Shown piece by piece: positions 26,296-35,380 of a DNA stretch of 64,000 bases. The translations under genes were made by a program, and so were the position numbers. Origin of the DNA: Sarcocystis neurona. Lineage: Eukaryota; Apicomplexa; Conoidasida; Eucoccidiorida; Sarcocystidae. The notes beneath the pieces are model-generated. The model was not told where the DNA came from and did not search any database. It saw nothing but the letters and a program-made list of their open reading frames with translations. The DNA is taken from NCBI GenBank assembly GCA_000727475.1, contig KL647315.1:1661373-1725372 (forward strand). The letters are read 5' to 3'. Each line of letters opens with the position of its first letter. Within the stretch, counting starts at the first letter, position 1.

Positions 26296-27246
26296 GTGTT
26301 GGCTGCTTCGTGCTGCTTCGTGCTCTTGCAGCTTTCTACTCGACGAAGGCCCCGGCTGCTGCCCATCTTGCAACGTAGCAGCAGCAGCAGCACACCAGCA
26401 GCTGCAAGAGGTAAGAGAAGGGCTTCAGCCGTTGTGCTGCACTGGCAGCAGATGACTGTAAGACTCACCGCCGGCAACAGCAGAGCGGCAGCAGCAAAGC
26501 AACAGCAGCAGCACCATCAGCAGCAGCAACGACACGAGCAAAGCAAGTGGACGAGTGGGAGTACAGCAATAACAGCACCGTTAGAAACACGAGACCAAAG
26601 GAGCCGTACAAGAGTCCAACAGAAAATCAGCAGACGTAAAAAGGAGCAGCAACGAAGAAGCAGCAGCGGGGCAGCACGCGAGGGGTGTTCCTCTAGACCT
26701 CTTGGTGGCCGCGGGGCAGCGGTGTTGAGAGGAGCCTCCAGCACGAGGCAAGAAGCCGCAGCACACGCTCTTGCAGAGGAGAGACCAGAATTGTGTATTT
26801 TTCACTTTGCTTTCCTCCACTGCTTCACTCTCCGCCAGTCATACGGAGGTCAGTCGGCTGTGCCGCACTTCTCTCTGTCCATTCTCGTGGGTGTGTCGCT
26901 ACCGATCCAGCAGCAGCGAGAGCCGCAGCAGCAAGAGAAGAGCCGCTGCAGCCAGAGCAGCTGCAGCAAGAAGAGCAGCCGAAGCGAAAGCAGGAGGAAG
27001 GATAATAACGCAAGCAGCAGCAGGCGCAAGACCAGCCCCATCTGCAAGAGCAGCTATGTATTTATACCGGAGGGGCGCAGAACGCAGCACAGCAGGCAGA
27101 GCCGCACAGCAGAGGAGGAGCACTCCCCTACCACACTTGATTTTGTTGTTGTGTACTGGCTTCCCCAGCTGCCGCCGCAAGCGCAGTTGCTCGTCATCGG
27201 CAGCAGCGGCAAGAAGCGCGACAGGGAAAGCCGCTGCCCAGTTTGA
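26296..27246 (+). CDS. Gln/Ser/Arg-rich low-complexity hypothetical protein
   Basis: A 316-codon plus-strand frame with Gln/His runs (near 26490-26540), Lys/Arg/Ser-rich stretches (near 26620-26680) and a Ser/Arg/Lys tail ending near 27246. Repeats have CAG polarity on this strand. A second plus frame, 26771-27367 (Ala/Arg-rich, with RAAEAKAGGRIITQAAAGA), also looks coding, so a splice or frame change near 26.9 kb is likely and the exact structure is open. Confidence 0.33.
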   Translation: MLAASCCFVLLQLSTRRRPRLLPILQRSSSSSTPAAARGKRRASAVVLHWQQMTVRLTAGNSRAAAAKQQQQHHQQQQRHEQSKWTSGSTAITAPLETRDQRSRTRVQQKISRRKKEQQRRSSSGAAREGCSSRPLGGRGAAVLRGASSTRQEAAAHALAEERPELCIFHFAFLHCFTLRQSYGGQSAVPHFSLSILVGVSLPIQQQREPQQQEKSRCSQSSCSKKSSRSESRRKDNNASSSRRKTSPICKSSYVFIPEGRRTQHSRQSRTAEEEHSPTTLDFVVVYWLPQLPPQAQLLVIGSSGKKRDRESRCPV

Positions 27247-27523
27247 GGCACAGAGCGAACAGAGCAAGAGCCGTCTTTTCTGCTTGTCGTCTCGGGTTTT
27301 TTCTTCTTCTTCTTCCGTCCGAGGCAGGGAGCTGCGTCCTGCGCGTCTGCGGCTGCTACGTCCTTAGTTCTTCCCGCGCGCGACGGCTCTCTGCCGCAGC
27401 TTTTCTGCAGTTGCCGGTCGCCTTCTTCAAACCTCGCGCACGAGTTCCGGATGCACTGGCGCAGCGGCACTCCTTGCAAGCCGCAAGAGAGCAAACCTTT
27501 CTTCTGCGTTTTTCGCTGTGGCT

Positions 27524-29298
27524 TTAGGCTTTTTCCTCCTTGAGGAATGCCACTTCATCCACGTAGACAGCGCGACCGGCCTTGCCGCGGCTGACGGCGC
27601 AACACGCCGGAGAAGAAAGCGCGTCGTCGACTCCCGGTCGCCCGCAGGCGTGTGGAGAGTGTGAGAGCGGCTTTCTCAGCGCATTATCCCGTGCCACGGG
27701 TAAAGATATACGCGTTTTTCCTGGCCAGCGACGTCCACTCGTGTGCGTGGGAGTCTCTGGATTCCTGCTTCCCGCTGCCTCTTGTCTAGCAGCGACCTTT
27801 TCCCTCTCTCTCTGCGGGTCATACTGCGGAAGAGACGACGGGCCGCGGCGCGTGTATGGACGTGAACGGCTCGAAATTGGAGTGTGTGGGTGTGTGTGCA
27901 CGCCTCGGGCTCCGACAAAAAGTGGAAGCTGCAAATCCACTCCTCTTCCCACTTGTCAGAGAAGAACTCCCTCTTTTTCTCCATCTCGCGGCTCTTCTTT
28001 CGGTCGCTGGCACTGGCGCAGTGAGTTTTCCCACGGCACGCGCGTCTACGAAGCGCCTCCACACGGCTACTATACATGCACATGCGGGAACGCCAGTCGC
28101 TACTCGGTCTGGCCGTATTCTACGTGTGTGTGTGTGTGTCAGGAGGTCTGTTTTGACAGTTTCCGACCCCCGATGGACTGGACTTTCCTTTTTTCTCCAC
28201 GCTCCACACACCTCCGTGTCCCTCTCGGTGTCCCGTCGGAGGCGGGGCCGTTTTTGTCGCCCCGGGAAACTTCGCGTCAGGCCTTCTTCCGGGCGCGCCG
28301 CCCCGGTGTTTTGCCGGAAAAAATAATTCGGAGAGCTGTTCAGTCGCTCGCAGGAAAATCCTCCGTCCCCGTCCCCTGTGGCGGGAGAGGCGCTTCCAAG
28401 TGCACACTGCGCACTGTATTGCGGAAAAGCGTCGCTTCCGACCCTTTCCACGGTGTGCGTCTAGTTGGAAAGGCCCCCGCACACCCGCCGAGATGATGGC
28501 CAGAGTCTCGAGTCGCTTTCCTTTCTTCTGGTCGCGTATTTGTCTCTTCGCGAACTGAGAAAAACAGGTGCCGTCACGCAAAAGTGCGCGCTCACCTTTT
28601 TGTGCCCAATTCCCCCAGAAAAACGAAGAACGCGGACGCACCTTTTTCTCTTCTCCATACTTGAGACTGCTCCTTTTCCTCTTTTCCTCCGGTCTCACAA
28701 CGAAGGAGCTCCCTACACATCGAACCTCTTGCGCGTCTATGCGCGTGCATCTCCTTTTCCGCCTTAAAAACCCTGCAGAGAGAGAGAGAGAGAAACTCAC
28801 CCAGACGTATACACAGGCCACTTACGAAAAGAAGTGGCGCTTCTCTCTGTTTCTCCCTCTCCCTTTCTCTGTCTCGGTGTCACTATTTCTCCCTCTGCTT
28901 CCCCCCGACTCGCCTACGCCCGAAGCAGGGATGGAGGAGGCGATTTTCTGTCCCAGCAATTAATTTTCCTCTTAGCGTTACCGGCGGCGAAACGCTTCCA
29001 TATTCGCGTATAGAGGCAGACAACACACACAGACGGAAAGAGCGACACAAACAGAGAAACAGGGAGAGGGAGATCCGGGAAGGGAAAAAGATGCAGCCAG
29101 AAAGAAAAGGACAGAGAGAACAATGCGCAAAGACAGAGAGAAAGCAGCACTAAAGGAGGAAGAGAGAAAAACGAGAAAGGAGACACGTGGCACATACAAG
29201 TGGGTGCCTCTCTACCTGCGGAGATGCTTCCCGTTGACGCAGTCGAAGAGAGATTGGCAAGGCGCGTGAGGGGCGCTCCACCGTACAGTTTGCTCCAT
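27524..29298 (-). CDS. Multi-exon hypothetical protein with short basic, Cys-containing N-terminal exons
   Basis: Not recognised. Exon A 29298-29216 starts with ATG (MEQTVRWSAPHAPC…CVNGKHLR) and ends at CAG|GTAGAG. Exon B starts at 28772 after a long CT tract and CTGCAG, in matching phase, and reads RVFKAEKEMHAHRRARGSMC… to a donor near 28642 or slightly later. A further exon near 28562-28496 (FAKRQIRDQKKGKRLE) is probable, but its phase is unresolved. Exon D, about 28013-27902, reads SREMEKKREFFSDKWEEEW… and ends GC|GTGCAC. Exon E 27590-27524 joins it in phase (RGKAGRAVYVDEVAFLKEEK) to TAA. The introns are pyrimidine-rich on the minus strand, as expected for a minus gene. The overlapping plus-strand 304-codon ORF (27582-28496) is a shadow by this reading. 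Confidence 0.5.
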
Positions 29299-29589
29299 CT
29301 ACACGTGTTGAACAAAATAAGTATAACATGTGTATGTATATGTATGGACTGCATGCGTGGATGTCATTATACGCTTGAAAATCTTATATATTCGCGTGCG
29401 CCGTGCTCGCTTCGGGTGGGTGAGTCACGCATGCAGGTCTCCTTTTTTTCTTCTCCTGTCGTTCTCCGCCGTCGTTGTCTCTCCTTCCGTCCCGTTCTCT
29501 GCTGCTGCTCCTGCAGCGCTGCTCTTGTCCCACGCAGCTCTCCCCATCTCTCTCTGTCCTGGCCAGCGCCGACCTTTCTGCGTCCAGAC

Positions 29590-30432
29590 TTATTTTCCTT
29601 TGCCTTCCCTACGTTTTGACGGACGTACTATTTGTGCCTCACCCTGCGAAGGCAAGCGCCTCTGCGTAGATCTCCTCGCTTGCTGCTGCTGCTGCTGCGT
29701 CGCCTGCTGCTGCCTTCGGGAGTGTCCCGGGGGACTCGCTGCCGCTTTTTTCGCCGCAGCCTTGTCTCTCTCTTTCTGCTGCTGCTGCTTCTCTTCATTT
29801 GTGTTCTGGCCGTCTTCTCGCTTCGTGCCACTCCTGCTCCCGGGAAGACGTAACATTTGTTCTTCTTCGCCTCGGTCTTCCTTCTGTCTACTCTCCTCCC
29901 TGTTCTTCTGCCTTCGCTTCTTCTTTTTCAAGCTCTTCTTCTTTTTCTTCGTTTTTGCTTCCTCTTCTTCTGCTCCTCCTCCGTTCCCGTCGACGTCGTC
30001 TTCTCAGGTGTTTCTTGCATGCAATTTCGTCATTCGCAGCAGCAGCCGTTCTCCCCTAGCCTGCTGCTCCTCCTCCTTCTCCTCTGCTGCCGCGTCTGCC
30101 GCCCGGCGTGGAGCTGCTGCAAGTCTCTTTGCGTTCTCTTCTGTTGCTGCAGCCATCCCCGGCGAAGCTTCTCCTCCTTCTCCCGTTTCATAGTTTATAT
30201 CATCTGGTCTTCTGCTGCTGCTTGTTCGCTTCGTCTTTCACTTCTCGTCTGCTGTCGCTCCGCTTTCTCTCTGCTGCTGCTGCTCGTCACTTGCTGCTGC
30301 TGCTCCTCGTTCCCGAAAGCAACCCTTCTGTCTCTTGGTTTTCAAGCTGTCGTCTTTCTTCTCGTCTTCTCGCCTTTTCCTTTTTCTTTGCTTTCTTTCT
30401 CTATTCATGCCGCTGTCGTTTCTCTCCACCAC
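29590..30432 (-). CDS. Lys/Glu/Gln-rich low-complexity frame with two in-frame TGA codons
   Basis: One minus-strand frame reads as a charged protein for about 280 codons: basic (RKRKRREDEKKDD), Gln/Ala, then PDDINYETGEGGEASPGMAA, EENAKRLAAAPRRAAD, a Lys/Glu block, poly-Gln, and a final TAA at 29592-29590. It is interrupted by TGA at 30240-30238 and 30006-30004, and further upstream by TAG at 30537-30535. No GT donor lies between PDDINYE and the second TGA, so splicing cannot easily remove that stop; the segment may be a true C-terminus followed by a second exon or gene. The plus strand is rich in CTG/TTC and reads Leu/Phe/Cys-rich frames. Confidence 0.35.
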
Positions 30433-30944
30433 CGCCTCTGTGCCGCTGCTGGGCCTCCATCGACAAGTTCTCCGGCGTCTACGCAGCAGTGCTTCCCGGG
30501 GCCAGCAGTTTTGCTGCTGTTCAGGTGGCCTGCGCTATTCTTCGCACTCCCGGTGTTCGTACGTGTCGCTGTTCGTCTGCTGCACTCGCGCGTTGACTGC
30601 CGGTGCTGCAGCAGAGAGGAAGTCCGGTTTCGAAGAGAGGCAGCAGCTGCTGCAGAACTGCTGGGCAGTAGTTGTATGCCTGTCCTCTTCTTCCTTTCCT
30701 GCTGCTGCAGCTTCTTCTTCTTGCTGCCTCTGCTTTTCCTTTTCTTCGGTGTAACGGCGGCTGCTGAGGTGTTGGACACCGGGACAGCGTCCTCCTGCTT
30801 TTCCACGCTCTTCTCTCTTTCCACAGCTGCCTCGCAGTTCTTTCACGTCGTTTTTGTTGTTATAAATATACGTGTGTTCGACGCGCACGTAGATCTTCCG
30901 TCGGGGTTGCTGCCCACTTCCTTCGCTGCTCCACGCCCACCAGC

Positions 30945-31910
30945 GGCAGCAGAGGGTGCAACAGCTGCCGCAACAACCGCAGGTGGAGGAAGAGCAGCAG
31001 CGACAGCAAGGCGTTAGCTGCTCCAACGGCAGCACTAGGAGGAAACAGCAGCAGCAAGGAGAAGACCGAGCCGCAGTCGCGAGAGAGGAGGAGGAGGAGC
31101 AGCACCAGCAGCAAGCGACAGCAGCCACTGAAGCGAGAAACAGCAGAAAGGAGAAGCTGAAAGACGAGGAGAACATGGCAGGGGACTCACGGCAAAAACG
31201 TGGATGTGGGGTAATTTGTTTGTGGCAGGTTTTTGAAGGGGATAGGCTGCAGCGAAGAATATTCTTGTGAGTGAAGAAGTGAAATTCTTCTTCCTGCGGT
31301 GATGAAGCAGCAGCAGGAGGAAGAGACGCGGAAGACGTCCTGGGCGGCAGCAGTGCTGCAGGACGCTCTAGGAGTGCTGCAGCAGCAGCATCAGCAGCAG
31401 TAACGCTGCCGGCTTCAGGGGAGTCTATCTTCCTTCTTCTGCTTCCTTCTGCGTCTCCTGAGACTCAAGGCATCTAAGGAAGCAGCAGCAGCAGCAGGAG
31501 CAGCAGCAGCAGGAGCAGCAGCAGCAGGTCCGCAACAGCAGTAACAGATCCACAGCAGCAGGTGCGCAGCTACGCCGGAGCAGCAGCTCCTCTGCAGCAG
31601 AGGCGAGGAAAGGCAGTGGGTGAAAAGTGGGGAGACAGCCGACCGCCTGCTGCAGGAGCAGCAGCAGCTGCAGCTGACATGCTTGTCGAGTCTGCTACTC
31701 CCAGCCGCAGCAGCAGCAGCGCGGGTAGACGCGCGAAGATTCAGCAGCACAGAGAAGAGAGGGAAACAGAAGAAGAAGCAACAGCAGCAGCAGCAATACC
31801 CCACGGGCGCTCTCGCCGCGTCCGGCCTGTAGACGACCTTGCAGAAGTTGCTGTCTCGCTTCTTGCTGCTGCTGCTGCGTGTGGCTGCTGCTGCTGAGGT
31901 GTTGTCACAT
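30945..31910 (+). other. CAG-polarity tract, probable coding sequence not resolved
   Basis: Repeats switch to CAG polarity on the plus strand. Plus frames 30956-31270 (Gln/Glu-rich, then KEKLKDEENMAGDSRQKRG) and 31562-31897 (Ala/Ser/Arg-rich, with RREERETEEEATAA-like content) look coding but end quickly at stops. They are likely exons of one or more plus-strand low-complexity genes whose splice sites I cannot fix. Confidence 0.35.
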
Positions 31911-31984
31911 TCCCCCACTTCGAAGAGCAGTTTCATGTTCTTTTTCCCCTTTGTCTTCGTTACTCTCCTTCTTATTCTTTCTGT

Positions 31985-32755
31985 TTGTCATTTCCTCGAC
32001 AAATCCTCCTCGAAGAACGCTTCCCAAGCAGCCTTTGCTTGTTCGTCTCCCGGTTCGCGGCAGCTGCTACGAGGACGGCGCCTGCTGCTGCTGCTGCCTG
32101 TAGCTGCGCCTCAGCTGCCGCGATAATCGCTCGCTGTTGCTGCTGCGCAGAAGTCTACTCCTCTCTCCGCTGCTCCGCGGGGGATTCACCTTCCCAGCTG
32201 CTGCTGCTGTCGTTCGTTTTTGCCCACTGTGCCCGGACGCCGCTGCTGTGCGGCCGTCCTGCTACAGTTGCCGCTTCGACTTCCCGTGGTGCTGCTGTCG
32301 CTTCTGCTGCTCCTGCCATCTCCCTGGAGACAAAAACGCCGAAGCGTGTGTCTCTCAACAGCAGCACACACACGCCTCCCGCCGCTCGTGCTTTGCTGCT
32401 GGTGCTGCTGCGCTCGCACGAGAGGGGAAGGGGAACTGCAGGACGTCTGGACGTCGCTGCTGCTGATGCAGCAGCAAAACGGCCGAGCTTCGCTGCATGT
32501 GTGGGGCGACTTCTTGGACAAAGAAGAGCCGCAGCAGCTGCAGCAGCAACAGACGGAGGAGGAGCGGGTCACGTAGGGGAACAGCAGCAGCACGTTTTCG
32601 TACATGGTGGGGGGACTGCTCTCCTCTGTATGTTCTTCTCCTTTTCTCCCGTCTCCTCTGCAGCCCATCGCCAAGAAGTCGCAGCAGCAACGGCAGGTAT
32701 TCTCTACCCTATTGTTCGTCCTCTCGTACATAGCAGCACAAGTCGAAAAGACTGA
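31985..32755 (+). CDS. Ala-rich hypothetical ORF
   Basis: A 256-codon plus-strand frame, Ala-rich, with a less repetitive centre (PAISLETKTPKRVSLNSS, then RSHERGRGTAGRLDVAAAD) and a final segment of ordinary composition. Repeats here are CTG polarity on this strand, and a 243-codon minus ORF overlaps it, so the strand is uncertain. No family recognised. Confidence 0.25.
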   Translation: MSFPRQILLEERFPSSLCLFVSRFAAAATRTAPAAAAACSCASAAAIIARCCCCAEVYSSLRCSAGDSPSQLLLLSFVFAHCARTPLLCGRPATVAASTSRGAAVASAAPAISLETKTPKRVSLNSSTHTPPAARALLLVLLRSHERGRGTAGRLDVAAADAAAKRPSFAACVGRLLGQRRAAAAAAATDGGGAGHVGEQQQHVFVHGGGTALLCMFFSFSPVSSAAHRQEVAAATAGILYPIVRPLVHSSTSRKD

Positions 32756-33060
32756 AGGCTTCGCACGCCGCGCGTTCCGGTGTACATACACCCCAGAAGA
32801 GAGATGGCCAGATCGCCTGTCTGCCCAGCACGTCCCCTTCGCCTCATTTAATCCTCTTTCTCGTCTAGGCAGCTGCAGATGTATATGTGTCTCTCTACTT
32901 CGTATAGAGATATACAAGTATATATATATATATATGCCACTGTGTCTCCCTCTCTGTCTGCGTCTCTCTGCTCTTCATATGTAGATATATAAGTATATAT
33001 ATGTATATATATATATATATTTGTGCTTTGCTGCTGTATCTCTTTGTCTGTCTGTCTGCA

Positions 33061-33660
33061 TTACCATGGGCGGGTCGTTTTTTCTTGAACACCAGTAGGA
33101 AAACAAGAGAGGCGGTGCTGTGGGAGAGAGTTAACCCGGTGGAATAGGAAGTGCTGCTGCTGTTTAATTTTGCTGAAGTTCTCATGCAGCCGAGAGACGT
33201 GCCTCTCTGCTGCTGCAGCGTTCGCTCCGCGTCTTCCTCGTGCGGGTATTCTGCTGCATCTCTTTGGCTGCTGCTGCTGCTGCCGCCTTGACGAGAGCGG
33301 CTGCGCTGTTGCAGCAGCAGCTGCAGCAGCCTTAGCAGCAGCAGCAACAGCAGCAACGGCAGCACCGGCGACAGGACTAGCACCAGCGGTGGCAGCAGCA
33401 ACAGCAGCAGCAGCACCAGTAGAATCAGCAAGAGCAGCAGTATCAGCGGCAGCTGCAGCGACAGCAGGTGCGGCAAGGGAAGGAGCAACACTAACAGCAG
33501 CAGCAACAGCGACGACGTCAGCAGCAGCAACACAAGAGGACGACAAAGAAGAGGAGCAGGAACAGCAGCAGGAAAGCAGCAGCAGGAGAGCAGCAGCAGG
33601 AGAGGAGCAGCAGCCGCAGGAAAGCAGCCGCGAGAGAGTACGGTGGAGATCCTGGAGCAA
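33061..33660 (-). CDS. Ala-rich hypothetical ORF with a less repetitive C-terminal part
   Basis: A 199-codon minus frame. After a long Ala run it ends with a protein-like segment (RRGANAAAAERHVSRLHENF…, FHRVNSLPQHRLSCFPTGVQ). Against it, a plus-strand frame (33170-34111) is also open and has CAG polarity at 33300-33690. Only one can be right across the overlap. No family recognised. Confidence 0.28.
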   Translation of the reverse strand: MLQDLHRTLSRLLSCGCCSSPAAALLLLLSCCCSCSSSLSSSCVAAADVVAVAAAVSVAPSLAAPAVAAAAADTAALADSTGAAAAVAAATAGASPVAGAAVAAVAAAAKAAAAAAATAQPLSSRRQQQQQPKRCSRIPARGRRGANAAAAERHVSRLHENFSKIKQQQHFLFHRVNSLPQHRLSCFPTGVQEKTTRPW

Positions 33661-33922
33661 CAGCAGCAGCAGCGGCAGCAGCAGCAGCAGGAGGAGGAAA
33701 TGGTTCTACCGAGGAGTTTCTTTCTTTTCTTGGCGTAGGGCTGCATGCGGAGCAAATTTGCACGTGATTTTTTTTCGTGTTGGTCGTGGCTCTACCAACA
33801 CATCCGCGACTGACGTGCATGCCTGTCTTCGTCTCCTTTTCAGGAGAAGCAATCAAGAACACCTTCTAGAGCGATCTTCTTGCTGTCGTATGTATATCAG
33901 AAGGAAGAGGCAGAAGTGCCTT

Positions 33923-34945
33923 TCACAGCGACCTTCTGGCTGTTTTCGTTTCCTCTCTTTTTGTATATATACGCCGTTTTCTCTCGCCTTCTCTGTCTCT
34001 CTTCGCTGTCCCTCCCTTCTCTTGTTGTCGCGCTGCCACGGTCTGCTGCAGTGCGCGCATGCATGCGACCTGAAAGGTCTTTCCTTTTTTTTTCTTCGTC
34101 TTCGCATGTGAACCTCGCGCTTGCTGCTCCCTGTTCGACCTCTGCGTATGACGGTGTGCACCCGCATGCGCATACACGGGAAAAGAAGAAGTGCTTCTCC
34201 TGGGAAGACACTGCAGCGGATGCTTGTCTTCCACAGGGAGAGGTAGCTCGTGTTGGAGCGTATCGTCGGAATTTGTTTTATCCTTCTTTCCTGCGGTCGG
34301 CAGCTCCGGCTCTTCCTCTTGCTGCTGCTGCTGCTGCGCGCGTTTTGCTGGTGGGTCCTTTACTTCTTCTTCGCTGTGTGCCTGCGTCTGTGTTGCACCC
34401 TGGAGCGTGTTGTTTCCTTCGTTTTCCTTTCTTTTTCCTGCTGCGCTTAAGAGAGCATGGAGGGCATTTCTGCTGCTTCTCCTTTTCTCTTCCTTTCCTT
34501 CCCCTGCCGTCTCCTTCTCTTCTTCAACGCGTCCTGCAGTCGCCTGCGTCTCTGCGGCAGCAGCAGCAGCAGCTCCGCTCGCGGCAGCTGCAGCAGCAGC
34601 TGCGGCAACAGCAGCAGGAGCTGCAGCAGCACGAGCAGCCGCCTGCGTCTCCCGCTGCAGCCCCAGCACCAGGAGCAGCAGCAGCAGCGCGAGTGCGCGG
34701 CAAGGCGCGGTGGAGGAGCAGCAGCAGCAGGGAAGACCGGGACGCTCGAAGAAGAGGAAGAAGAAGAACCAGCGGCAGGAGCAGCACAGGTGGCTGCTGC
34801 AGTGTTGCTGCGCCTCTGCAGCCCGGGATCGTCGCTTAGCAGGTCTAGCGCGTACCCCGGGGCTGAGGCTCGAGCCGCACTGCTGAGGAGCAGCAGCAGC
34901 TGACAAGCAGCAGCGGCAGCAGCCGGAGAGCGACAACCGCGGCAC
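33923..34945 (-). CDS. Ala/Gln/Glu-rich hypothetical protein
   Basis: A 340-codon minus frame. Its middle and end look coding: an Ala run, then EEEKETAGEGKEEKRRSSR, a Gln run, EPELPTAGKKDKTNSDDT and a basic tail. The first 90 codons are Cys/Leu-rich and probably not coding, so the real start or an acceptor lies nearer 34650. Plus-strand Ser/Gln frames overlap. No family recognised. Confidence 0.33.
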   Translation of the reverse strand: MPRLSLSGCCRCCLSAAAAPQQCGSSLSPGVRARPAKRRSRAAEAQQHCSSHLCCSCRWFFFFLFFERPGLPCCCCSSTAPCRALALLLLLLVLGLQRETQAAARAAAAPAAVAAAAAAAAASGAAAAAAAETQATAGRVEEEKETAGEGKEEKRRSSRNALHALLSAAGKRKENEGNNTLQGATQTQAHSEEEVKDPPAKRAQQQQQQEEEPELPTAGKKDKTNSDDTLQHELPLPVEDKHPLQCLPRRSTSSFPVYAHAGAHRHTQRSNREQQARGSHAKTKKKKGKTFQVACMRALQQTVAARQQEKGGTAKRDREGERKRRIYTKREETKTARRSL

Positions 34946-35380
34946 CAGCAGGAGACCGGCAGCAGTGGCAGCAGCAGAAGAGCAGCGACAGTGGCAGAAT
35001 AAGGATAACAGCAGCGCGGCGACCGCAGCAGAACAGCAGGACAGCAGGAGAGGCAGCAGCAGAACAGCAGGATAGCGGGAGAGGCAGCAGCAGAACAGCA
35101 GGATAGCAGGAGAGGCAGCAGCAGAACAGCAGGAGCAGCAGAACAGCAGGAGCGGCAGGACAGCAGGAGTTCAGGAGGCAATTTTGGGAGCAGGGCAGCA
35201 GCAGCGCCTCCCAGAAGGACGCAGGAGAGAAAAAAGAGCCAGGTGACCGGCGCGTGCCCCCTCCGCTTCCCCGCGGAGAAAAAAGAACAGAGACGAGAGC
35301 CTCTTCAAAGGAAGAGACGGAGGAGGAGGCCGTCCCCCTTGTGACTGTCGACTGCCCTTCTCCTCAGCAGCCGCGCGACG

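Noticed and set aside
27582..28496. Plus-strand 304-codon ORF
   Set aside because: It is opposite the phase-consistent minus gene, includes that gene's intron tracts read antisense, and lacks any recognisable motif.
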